Shown: positions 1 through 5,974 of the stretch, in pieces
How positions within the stretch are numbered: position 1 is the stretch's first letter
Layout of the letters: each line of letters opens with the position of its first letter
NCBI GenBank assembly: GCA_009783525.1
Contig: WRDG01000126.1
Location: 1 to 6,836 of the forward strand
DNA: 6,836 nt
Source: Defluviitaleaceae bacterium
GTDB lineage: Bacteria; Bacillota; Clostridia; Lachnospirales; WQUN01
Direction: 5' to 3'
Notes under the pieces: model-generated
The model's database searches: none
Told to the model about the DNA's origin: nothing
The model's input: only the letters and a program-made list of their open reading frames with translations
Program-made: the position numbers and the translations under genes

Positions 1-25
1 ATATTTTTTTTGAAGGGGCATCGGA

Positions 26-1132
26 ATGACTCACAGAGAACGTTTTTATTCGGTTGTCACGCACACGGAGGCAGACCGCGCTGTGTTCGACCTGTTCGGG
101 TCGCCGCAGACGCGGATCGACTATCAGCAGACAAAGGACGCGCTGCTTTCGCTGCTTGGCATCGAAGGGCCATATCAAGGCGATTTCGAAATAGACGAGC
201 GCGTCCTTGTCGGGTTCGATATAGACACGCGACGGCTCGGCGGCCTGCATGTACCGAAAACCGCGCACTGCCGCGAAGAAAACGGAGTTTATTACAACAG
301 CTACGGTATAGGCAGCCGGCAGGTCAAGGGACACCACGAAATGTGCTTCCACCCGCTCGCGGGCAAAACAATCGACGAGGTGCTTGCCTTTCCCATGCCG
401 GACGCGGAGCTGTTCGACCGCGAAGCAGTAAAATTTTGGGCGGCGCGCGCAAAATATTTTAAGGAGAACACAGACTACGCTATCGTAGCCGAGCATCCCT
501 TCTTCGGCATTTTCGAAATAGGCTGCTGGATGTTCGGATTTGAAGACTATCTGTACCGGCTCGCCGCCGAACCCGAAACGGTGCACGCTTTTTCAAAAAA
601 ATTTTTCGATTATCAAAAACGAGTGATCGAAATTTATTACGGAGAGCTCGGCCCGTACATAGACTGCACAACTTCCGGCGACGATTTCGGCACGCAAACG
701 GGCGCGTTCATGTCAAAAAAAATGTTCGATGAATACATCAAGCCTTATTTAAAAGAACGGATCGCTTACACAAAAAAATACACCGACGCATTTTTTAAGC
801 ACCACACATGCGGGTCGGTGTATGATTTGATCCCGTCGCTTATCGAATGCGGCGCGGATATTTTAAACCCGATACAGCCGGGCGTTTACATGATGGAACC
901 CGAACGCCTCAAAAAAGATTTCGGGCAAAAAATTTCTTTTTGGGGCGGCATAGACACGCAGCACCTGCTGCCCGAAGGCAGCGCGGCGGACGTCGCGGCG
1001 GAAGTTGCGCGTATGTTAAAAATAATGGGGCGCGAAGGTTACATACTTGCGCCCGCACATTGCATCCAGCCTGACGTCCCAGCCGAAAACATCGCAGAGA
1101 TTTACCGCGCCGCAAAAAGGTTTTATTTATAG
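26..1132 (+). CDS. Uroporphyrinogen decarboxylase-like (corrinoid methyltransferase-type) protein
   Basis: A 368-residue protein of the URO-D/MtaA-CmuA superfamily, a soluble TIM-barrel fold. Motifs in order: DRAVFDLFG (18-25), GDDFGTQ (218-224) followed by SKKMFDEYIKP (230-240), HTCGS (260-264), a GADILNPIQP strand (276-285), WGGIDTQ (306-312) and APAHCIQPDVPAEN (342-355). The N-terminal MRQAGR-type signature of true HemE is absent and no haem genes are nearby, so haem synthesis is unlikely. H260-x-C262 matches the first two zinc ligands of methylcobamide:thiol methyltransferases. H345 falls where those enzymes have the third ligand, a Cys. I infer a methyl-transfer or demethylation role with unknown substrate. 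The ATG is preceded by GAAGGGG (12-18) at a 7-nt gap. The gene ends tail-to-tail with the amidohydrolase, the two stop codons lying within a 6-bp overlap. Family assignment is firm; the reaction is inferred. Confidence 0.9.
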   Translation: MTHRERFYSVVTHTEADRAVFDLFGSPQTRIDYQQTKDALLSLLGIEGPYQGDFEIDERVLVGFDIDTRRLGGLHVPKTAHCREENGVYYNSYGIGSRQVKGHHEMCFHPLAGKTIDEVLAFPMPDAELFDREAVKFWAARAKYFKENTDYAIVAEHPFFGIFEIGCWMFGFEDYLYRLAAEPETVHAFSKKFFDYQKRVIEIYYGELGPYIDCTTSGDDFGTQTGAFMSKKMFDEYIKPYLKERIAYTKKYTDAFFKHHTCGSVYDLIPSLIECGADILNPIQPGVYMMEPERLKKDFGQKISFWGGIDTQHLLPEGSAADVAAEVARMLKIMGREGYILAPAHCIQPDVPAENIAEIYRAAKRFYL

Positions 1133-2329
1133 TTTAAATATTTTTTTCGCGTTGCCGTGCAGCACGCCTTCTGTGTAACGCTCGGCTGTTTCAATGTCCA
1201 TTTCGTTGCGCTCGATTTTTTCCGCAAGGACATGCGCCAGCACTTCGTAAACGGCAAGCAGCGCGCCGTAGCTTTCTTCGCTCGTCCATGTGTCGCAGCC
1301 CCATACGACGCGGTCTGCGTTGCAAACCTCAATCAGTTCGTTTACCAAACGGCAGGTGGTTTGAAACGAAAGAAGCGGCAGCCAACATAAATCTACCGCG
1401 ACGTTATTGTGATAAAGCGCGAGCGCCACGATATCGTCCGTCCAAGGATAGCCGCCGTGCATCAATACGAAATTTGTATTCCGGTGCCTATCGATAAGCG
1501 GCTGCAGCTCCATGGCGCGGGTCCGGACCATATTCCCAAGCCCGGTATGTATTTGAAACGGCATATCCAACTCTGCCGCAATGCAGCAGATCTGATCGAA
1601 AATATAATCCTGAAAATGAACAATGTCTTCCTGCGCCGCGCCGTCCTTAAACGCGGCGTTCGCATTTGCCTTGCGCGACGGCTCTATGTTTATGTGTCTG
1701 TCGTATGCGATCGCGGATTTAATCCCGACGCATCCCTCGTCCTTTTTCATTTTTATTATTTTTTTTACGAACGCAATGTATTCGTCGATGTCCTTAATTT
1801 CATTCAAGCCGCTTCCGTATAAATGCTGCGCGTTGTTCCCGTTGTGATCCGCCGCGTTTTTATTGTATCCGTACAAAAAGCTGTTGATACGGAAAATGGG
1901 GCGGAACAGCCCGTGCCCGTTGCCGCTGCCGGGCGACCAGTACGAGTCCTGCACCACATTGTCGTAACAGCATTTTTCGCGGAGTATCTGCATATGCCAA
2001 TCCGGATCCGCATGTGCATCCTTAATGCGTTCGTCGTATGCTTCCCATGTGCGTTCGCTGACAGGTTCGTGCATGCTGTACAGCTCCATAAGCGAACGCT
2101 GCAGCCGCAAAAAAAATCCGCGCGCCCCCACCGCCGCCACAAACGCCGATACTTCGCCCGCGTTTTTAGGTATGTCCATTGCGCACCAGCCGACATACGA
2201 CTGCCTCAGCACGGACGAAATGCCGAGCTCATTTATTTTTTCGTCAGTCATATGGTGCGCGTGGCTGTTGCTGACGCGCAGTCCTTTCATATATCCGGCG
2301 AGGCGTTCTTTGTTTTTTAAGGTTTCCAT
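1127..2329 (-). CDS. Amidohydrolase_2-type metal-dependent hydrolase
   Basis: A 400-residue cytoplasmic TIM-barrel hydrolase of the amidohydrolase superfamily, closest by motif to amidohydrolase_2. Metal-site residues appear in the expected order: SHAHH (H23-x-H25) at the end of strand 1, GIKSA (K204), FQIHTG (H261), LMHGG (H291) and WGCDTW (D346). The long insert between residues 50 and 180, with many Trp, Tyr and Asn, probably shapes the substrate pocket. Members hydrolyse, decarboxylate or isomerise small carboxylated rings and sugar acids; which applies here cannot be told. The ATG has AAAGGGA (2336-2342 on the complement) 6 nt upstream. The gene diverges from the aldo/keto reductase across 55 bp and converges on the first URO-D-like gene. 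The superfamily is confident, the substrate unknown. Confidence 0.88.
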   Translation of the reverse strand: METLKNKERLAGYMKGLRVSNSHAHHMTDEKINELGISSVLRQSYVGWCAMDIPKNAGEVSAFVAAVGARGFFLRLQRSLMELYSMHEPVSERTWEAYDERIKDAHADPDWHMQILREKCCYDNVVQDSYWSPGSGNGHGLFRPIFRINSFLYGYNKNAADHNGNNAQHLYGSGLNEIKDIDEYIAFVKKIIKMKKDEGCVGIKSAIAYDRHINIEPSRKANANAAFKDGAAQEDIVHFQDYIFDQICCIAAELDMPFQIHTGLGNMVRTRAMELQPLIDRHRNTNFVLMHGGYPWTDDIVALALYHNNVAVDLCWLPLLSFQTTCRLVNELIEVCNADRVVWGCDTWTSEESYGALLAVYEVLAHVLAEKIERNEMDIETAERYTEGVLHGNAKKIFKL

Positions 2330-2332
2330 AGG

Positions 2333-2361
2333 TTGTCCCTTTCGTTATTTTTTTTTATACT
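2333..2361 (+). promoter_or_regulatory. Candidate sigma-70-type promoter of the aldo/keto reductase
   Basis: TTGTCC (2333-2338) and TATACT (2356-2361) are separated by 17 nt and match 4 of 6 and 5 of 6 consensus bases. Transcription would start near 2368, giving a leader of about 17 nt just long enough for the GGAGG at 2375-2379. The -35 box overlaps the ribosome binding site of the divergent amidohydrolase gene. Identified by eye only. Confidence 0.45.
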
Positions 2362-2384
2362 TAGCAAAAATTTCGGAGGTTTTT

Positions 2385-3332
2385 ATGCAATACAGAAAAT
2401 TGGGCAACAGCGGCCTTGACGTTTCGGTGATAGGGCACGGGACATGGGGCATGGGCAACGACTTCTTCGGCGACGTTGACGACGACGCGGCAATAAGGGC
2501 GGTGCACGCCTCGCTTGACGGCGGCGTCAACCTTGTGGATACCTCGCCCGGCTACGGGCTTGACTTCGAAAGCGAAAAATTGGTCGGGCGCGCATTAAAG
2601 GGGCGGCGCGACAAGGTGATTATCGCAACGAAGCTCGGAGTGCTTCGGCTGCACGGCTGCTACATTCGCTGCCTTAACCCGGTTATCATGCGGATCGAAC
2701 TCGAACGTTCGCTCAAGCATATGCAAACCGACTACATAGACCTTTACCAAATCCACTGGCCGGACTACAACAACAGCATAGACGCCGCGCTCGAGGAGCT
2801 CGTCAAAATGAGGGACGAGGGCAAAATCCGCACAATCGGCGTTTCAAACTTTTCCGTTGAACAGATACAAAACGCGATCAACATCGCAGATATCGCCAGC
2901 GTCCAGCCTCAGCTATCGGTCCTTAGCAGGAACGCCATCGAAAGCGGCGTGATCCCCTTCTGCGCGGAAAAAAATGTTGGCGTGCTCGCGTACGGCCCGC
3001 TCGGCGGCGGGATACTCACCGGAAAGATAACATCCAAGCCGACCGGCGGCGAAAACGAAAAACGCGCCAATTTTTATCCTTATTACGATGAGCCGATGTG
3101 GTCTAAGGTTCAGGAACTGCTCGGCGTTTTCAAGGGCATCGCGGACATGCGCGGCGCTTCGGTCGCGTCGGTTGCGATCAACTGGGCGCTCGCGCAGCCC
3201 GGCATGACCTGCGCGCTGCTCGGCTCGTCCAAGCCGTCCACCGCGGAAGCGAACGTAAAGGCCGCGGACTGGTCGATGTCCGCAGACGAGGTTGACACGA
3301 TAGAAGCGGCATACAAAAGAATTTTCGATTAG
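2385..3332 (+). CDS. Aldo/keto reductase
   Basis: A 315-residue NAD(P)H-dependent oxidoreductase of the aldo/keto reductase superfamily, a cytoplasmic (alpha/beta)8 barrel that reduces aldehydes or ketones or runs the reverse. The full catalytic tetrad is visible: D52 and Y57 in VDTSPGYG, K83 in ATKLG, and H124 in YQIHWPD. Other family marks are the YRKLGNSGLDVS start, IGVSNFS (151-157), and a C-terminal cofactor loop LLGSSKPSTAEAN (278-290). Length is normal. The ATG at 2385 was chosen over a much longer in-frame extension because GGAGG (2375-2379) lies 5 nt upstream and the protein then begins exactly as family members do. The upstream extension overlaps the amidohydrolase on the other strand. 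It probably works on the same small polyol, sugar or keto substrate as its neighbours, which is inference from position. Confidence 0.93.
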   Translation: MQYRKLGNSGLDVSVIGHGTWGMGNDFFGDVDDDAAIRAVHASLDGGVNLVDTSPGYGLDFESEKLVGRALKGRRDKVIIATKLGVLRLHGCYIRCLNPVIMRIELERSLKHMQTDYIDLYQIHWPDYNNSIDAALEELVKMRDEGKIRTIGVSNFSVEQIQNAINIADIASVQPQLSVLSRNAIESGVIPFCAEKNVGVLAYGPLGGGILTGKITSKPTGGENEKRANFYPYYDEPMWSKVQELLGVFKGIADMRGASVASVAINWALAQPGMTCALLGSSKPSTAEANVKAADWSMSADEVDTIEAAYKRIFD

Positions 3333-3334
3333 CT

Positions 3335-3829
3335 TTAACGTCCGCCGTGGCGCGACTGCGACGCGAGCGCGCAGTCTACCGCCAAGGCGATGCACAGGCA
3401 CAGCAGAATGTCCTGCGGATTTTCAATATCGAGCTCGTAGCTGTCGCCCCACGAAAACCATTTTTTGGAAAGCCGCATGACTGTCCGCGCACCCGCGCCG
3501 TTTTCGACCAGCGTATATTCGTGCGCGAAAAAATCGCCTTCCAAATGCCAGTTGGTGCCTTCGAGACGGTAGCTCTGCCTTAAAAACGTGAACTCCTTGA
3601 TAATTTCGCAAACTTCCGTCCCGTTGATCTCAACGAAGAAACGCGGCAGAAACGACAAAACCTTCTGCTTGATAAACGCGACGCCGTTGCCGTCGGGCGT
3701 GAACACATGCAGCCTTTTGCCCCACGTAAATATTTCGCCCTCGACAAAAAACCTGTCGGCTCCCGTTTCGTCCTTGACCGTGAAACGGTCGCGGAAAGAA
3801 AAAACCATTTGCTTTAAATAAAGCCTCAT
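3335..3829 (-). CDS. LURP-one-related / YxjI-like protein
   Basis: A 164-residue protein of the LURP-one-related family (Bacillus YxjI-like), which has a Tubby-like beta barrel around a hydrophobic C-terminal helix. Visible marks are the start MRLYLKQMVFSFRDRFTVKDE, VEGEIFTWGKRLHVF (29-43), IKQKVLSFLPRFFVEI (53-68), and a hydrophobic segment ILLCLCIALAVDCALA (141-156) that fits the buried helix rather than a true membrane anchor. The biochemical role of bacterial members is not established; membrane or lipid sensing has been suggested for the fold. The start was chosen by family resemblance. The ribosome binding site is weak (AGAAAGG, about 13 nt upstream). The stop is only 2 nt from the aldo/keto reductase stop, tail to tail. 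Confidence 0.85.
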   Translation of the reverse strand: MRLYLKQMVFSFRDRFTVKDETGADRFFVEGEIFTWGKRLHVFTPDGNGVAFIKQKVLSFLPRFFVEINGTEVCEIIKEFTFLRQSYRLEGTNWHLEGDFFAHEYTLVENGAGARTVMRLSKKWFSWGDSYELDIENPQDILLCLCIALAVDCALASQSRHGGR

Positions 3830-3876
3830 TACAACGCCCGCGCCTTTCTGCGTAAATATTTTTTCAATTCTTCAAG

Positions 3877-3904
3877 CCCGCCGAACACCGGCGGGTTTTT
3901 TTTT
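3877..3904 (+). terminator. Intrinsic terminator (plus strand)
   Basis: CCCGCCG (3877-3883) and CGGCGGG (3889-3895) form a 7-bp GC stem with a 5-nt loop, followed by nine T (3896-3904). The T run lies only on the plus-strand side. The nearest plus-strand gene is the aldo/keto reductase, ending 545 nt upstream, so this terminator would close a transcript that crosses the whole LURP-one-related gene in antisense. It also lies in the upstream region of that gene. Confidence 0.8.
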
Positions 3905-3928
3905 CCGCAAAAACGATGTTTTTTGTAA

Positions 3929-4056
3929 GCGGGGAGCTTTAAATTTGGGCTCCCCACAACGCGGGGAGCTTTAAATTTGGGCTCCCCACAACGCGGGGAG
4001 CTTTAAATTTGGGCTCCCCACAACGCGGGGAACTTTAATGTAAAGTTCCCCACAAT
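3929..4056. repeat. Four tandem 32-bp palindromic repeat units
   Basis: Units start at 3929, 3961, 3993 and 4025. The first three are identical; the fourth is diverged. Each holds a 25-nt core, a GGGG(A)(G/A)C arm, an AT-rich centre and the complementary arm, then a short linker (ACAACGC in units 1-3). In units 1-3 the arms are GGGGAGC and GCTCCCC. In unit 4 they are GGGGAACTTTA and TAAAGTTCCCC around an ATG loop, a perfect 11-bp stem. The 3' arm of one unit can also pair with the 5' arm of the next across the linker, so the array can fold in two registers. It sits between a terminator and the start of the second URO-D-like gene. Function unknown. Confidence 0.9.
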
Positions 4057-4087
4057 TATACAAAAAAAAATTTGCTGTTGTATAATT
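4054..4087. repeat. 10-bp inverted repeat covering the -10 region
   Basis: AATTATACAA (4054-4063) and TTGTATAATT (4078-4087) are exact reverse complements separated by 14 nt. The right arm contains TATAAT. This could be an operator for a dimeric regulator of the downstream URO-D-like gene, or a hairpin if transcribed from further upstream. The former is inference. Confidence 0.7.
4057..4086 (+). promoter_or_regulatory. Candidate promoter of the second URO-D-like gene
   Basis: TATAAT (4081-4086) is a perfect -10 box, 30 nt before the ATG. The best -35 is TATACA (4057-4062), 4 of 6 matches at an 18-nt spacing. Both boxes lie in arms of the inverted repeat described at 4054-4087. GGAGG (4106-4110) follows 5 nt before the start codon. 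If this is the true promoter, the palindromic repeat array lies upstream of it and acts as DNA rather than as leader RNA. Confidence 0.45.
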
Positions 4088-4115
4088 ATTGCGCATACCT
4101 AAACGGGAGGATTTT

Positions 4116-5210
4116 ATGGTAAACGTATACGACGGCAACCTCACGAGCAAAATGCGCGTCCGAAAAACCTTCGCGCACGAAAAGACGGACCGGGTCCCGA
4201 TAAATTATTTTTCTAACCATACCGTTCACATGCGGTTCGCAAAAGCGCTCGGCGTACCGGACGGCGACCACGAGCAGGTGCTCCGCCGCCTCGGCGCAGA
4301 TTTCCGCATGGTTAATCCGCGCTACACGGGGCCCGAGTTGTTCGCGCAAATAGAAAACCGCCACGTGGACGCGCTTTGGGGCGACCACAGCCGCTGGGTG
4401 GCAAACGATTACGGCGGTTATTGGGACTACTGCGATTTTCCCTTGATTGAAGCGGACGAAGAAACCGTCGCCGGCTGGCCCACGCCAAACCCGGATGATT
4501 TCGACTACGAAGGAACACTCGATTATTGTAAAGCCATGAAAGATTTCGGGCTGCACGCCGGCAACCCCGGCATGGCGGACATATTAAACAGCAACGGCAA
4601 ACTGAGGGGCGTAGAGCAGACTCTGGTCGACTTTATTACCGACAACCCCGCAGGCCTTCTGTTGACCGACAAGCGCACCGAATCAAACTTGGGCATGCTG
4701 GACAGGCTGCTTGCCAAATGCGGCGAGTACATCGACTTCGTATGGATAGGCGAAGACCTGGGTTCGCAGCACTGCCCGCTTATAAGCATGGAGCTTTACC
4801 GCAAACATTTAAAGCCGCGCCACATGCGCTTCATCGAATGTGCCAAAAGCTACGGCAAACCCGTGATGATCCACACCTGCGGCTCGTCGAGCTGGGTGTA
4901 CGAAGAATTTATCGAGATGGGCATTTCGGCGGTGGACACGCTGCAGCCCGAAGCGACCAACATGGATCCGAAATACTTGAAGCAAAACTTCGGCGGCAGG
5001 CTCTCGTTCCACGGCTGCATTTCTACCGCGGGGCCGCTCGCATACGGCACGGCGGACGAAACGGCTGCCTGCGTCAAAGAAACGCTCGGCATCATGATGC
5101 CCGGCGGCGGATATTTTTTGTCGCCCACGCACAGCATCCAGGACAACACCCCCACAGAAAATCTCGCCGCGATGTACAACACCGCGCACGAGTACGGAAG
5201 ATATAAATAA
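4116..5210 (+). CDS. Uroporphyrinogen decarboxylase-like (corrinoid methyltransferase-type) protein, second divergent copy
   Basis: A 364-residue URO-D-superfamily protein with the same motif order as the gene at 26-1132 but low overall identity, so an old paralogue rather than a recent duplicate. Motifs: HEKTDRVPINYF (21-32), GEDLGSQ (212-218), MELYRKHLKPRHMRF (225-239), HTCGSS (253-258), SAVDTLQPEA (271-280), SFHGCIST (297-304) and SPTHSIQDNTPTEN (336-349). H253-x-C255 plus H339 repeat the H-x-C...H arrangement of the first copy. HemE's N-terminal arginine signature is missing. A corrinoid-dependent methyl transfer or demethylation role is inferred, with unknown substrate. ATG 4116 was chosen because GGAGG (4106-4110) sits 5 nt upstream; a TTG at 4089 in the same frame has no such site. 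A strong terminator follows 17 nt after the stop. Confidence 0.9.
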   Translation: MVNVYDGNLTSKMRVRKTFAHEKTDRVPINYFSNHTVHMRFAKALGVPDGDHEQVLRRLGADFRMVNPRYTGPELFAQIENRHVDALWGDHSRWVANDYGGYWDYCDFPLIEADEETVAGWPTPNPDDFDYEGTLDYCKAMKDFGLHAGNPGMADILNSNGKLRGVEQTLVDFITDNPAGLLLTDKRTESNLGMLDRLLAKCGEYIDFVWIGEDLGSQHCPLISMELYRKHLKPRHMRFIECAKSYGKPVMIHTCGSSSWVYEEFIEMGISAVDTLQPEATNMDPKYLKQNFGGRLSFHGCISTAGPLAYGTADETAACVKETLGIMMPGGGYFLSPTHSIQDNTPTENLAAMYNTAHEYGRYK

Positions 5211-5227
5211 TTTTAAAATTCAAATAA

Positions 5228-5259
5228 AAAACGCCCCGCATTTTTTTGCGGGGCGTTTT
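5228..5259. terminator. Bidirectional intrinsic terminator
   Basis: Positions 5228-5240 and 5247-5259 form a perfect 13-bp stem (GC core CGCCCCGC/GCGGGGCG flanked by A4/T4) with a six-T loop. On the plus strand it ends the URO-D-like gene with a T4 tail. On the minus strand the tail is a longer T6 then ATTT, so it is at least as good for stopping the minus-strand lipoprotein remnant to the right. It also marks the change from GC-rich to AT-rich sequence. Confidence 0.92.
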
Positions 5260-5333
5260 GGATGCTCTAATAAAAACCGGCAATAGCTTCATGCATGTGG
5301 TAGTTTTTATATTTCACCAACCTTTCATTTTTT

Positions 5334-5972
5334 TCATCGTCTATATTCCACATAAAAATTTTTTATTAAAGCTTCTGCTAATTATTTTGTTCATCACCGT
5401 CATTTGCAATAGTTTCCGCCTCATTTAAAGACGGCTCCGTTAACATATCATTCAAACTATCACGAACCATACCGTTACGATTAATTAAATCCGCAAGTAC
5501 GGTGAATCCGTAGAATATCTGTAAGACGAAATGTCTGAGGCCATAGTAATGGTTTGCCCGATTTGCAAACCCGATAATTCGTTTGAAAACGCGACCGACG
5601 AAATCGTAAAATCAAACAAGACATTGCTCCACCAGCGTGTTGTATTTTCAGAAGTTTTTATGTTTATGAAAATATCGCGGATGTTTGAAATGACGCCTAT
5701 TAGGGCAACGTCGTTGTTCGTATAAATTTTTGTTTCCGATGTTTCGCTTATTGAGAAAAAAGCTTGATTGACCGGTTCGGAGGGCATACATGGTAAATTA
5801 TGATGTCGTCGTCCCGGTGCAGCAATGCCGCAGGTCCGTGATAATTAAAGTCTTCTATTGTTACATAGCTTTCTGTTTCATTTGCATCGTTTATGGCTTC
5901 TTTTTTTCCGCATGAAGCGAACATCATTACCGTAAATATGATTGCACAAAAAACCGTTATCTTTGTTTTCAT
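5334..5972 (-). pseudogene. Frameshifted lipoprotein gene (remnant or sequence error)
   Basis: The start is convincing: GGGAGG (5980-5985 on the complement) lies 7 nt before the ATG. The first 25 residues form a lipoprotein signal peptide with lipobox FASC (lipidated C21), followed by a KKE linker, so the product would be an exported surface lipoprotein. That frame runs to a stop at 5748. The likely continuation is one frame over (5787 to 5485), with NNDVALIGVISNIRD, LFDFTISSVAF and IGQTITMASDIS, then a third frame carrying ADLINRNGMVRDSLNDML to a TAG at 5378. A codable piece LAEALIKNFYVEYRR in the remaining frame ends at TGA 5334, so the true 3' end is uncertain. Each change has the sign of one lost base. 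The middle part resembles the upstream remnant at 5975-6836. Family unknown; no function is claimed. Confidence 0.6.
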
Positions 5973-5974
5973 TT

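Noticed and set aside
26..1132. Annotation as haem-pathway HemE
   Set aside because: The N-terminal arginine signature of HemE is missing, an H-x-C methyltransferase motif is present and no haem genes are close.
1409..1822. Plus-strand ORF of 137 codons inside the amidohydrolase
   Set aside because: It is antisense to a gene with a full set of metal-binding motifs, has no recognisable domain and has low-complexity composition. The other long ORFs opposite confirmed genes (for example 2913-3401 and 4086-4556) were rejected for the same reason.
2025..2384. N-terminal extension of the aldo/keto reductase by 120 codons
   Set aside because: It overlaps the amidohydrolase on the other strand. The ATG at 2385 has GGAGG at ideal spacing and the family's usual first residues.
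3929..4056. Possible CRISPR array
   Set aside because: Units are directly adjacent with the same 7-nt linker, so there are no variable spacers, and no cas gene is nearby.
3905..4115. Riboswitch (for example cobalamin) ahead of the second URO-D-like gene
   Set aside because: No B12-box-like motif or known aptamer core was seen; the segment is filled by the repeat array, the inverted repeat and promoter-like boxes.
5246..5428. Plus-strand ORF of 60 codons, hydrophobic
   Set aside because: It begins inside the terminator, has no ribosome binding site and lies opposite the end of the lipoprotein remnant. Its Phe/Ile richness is explained by A-rich sequence on the coding strand.
5878..5970. Real overlap of the upstream gene's reading frame with the lipoprotein start
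   Set aside because: Residues past about 6000 are an out-of-frame reading of the signal peptide. Another frame stops at 5975, just before the lipoprotein start, which is the more natural end.
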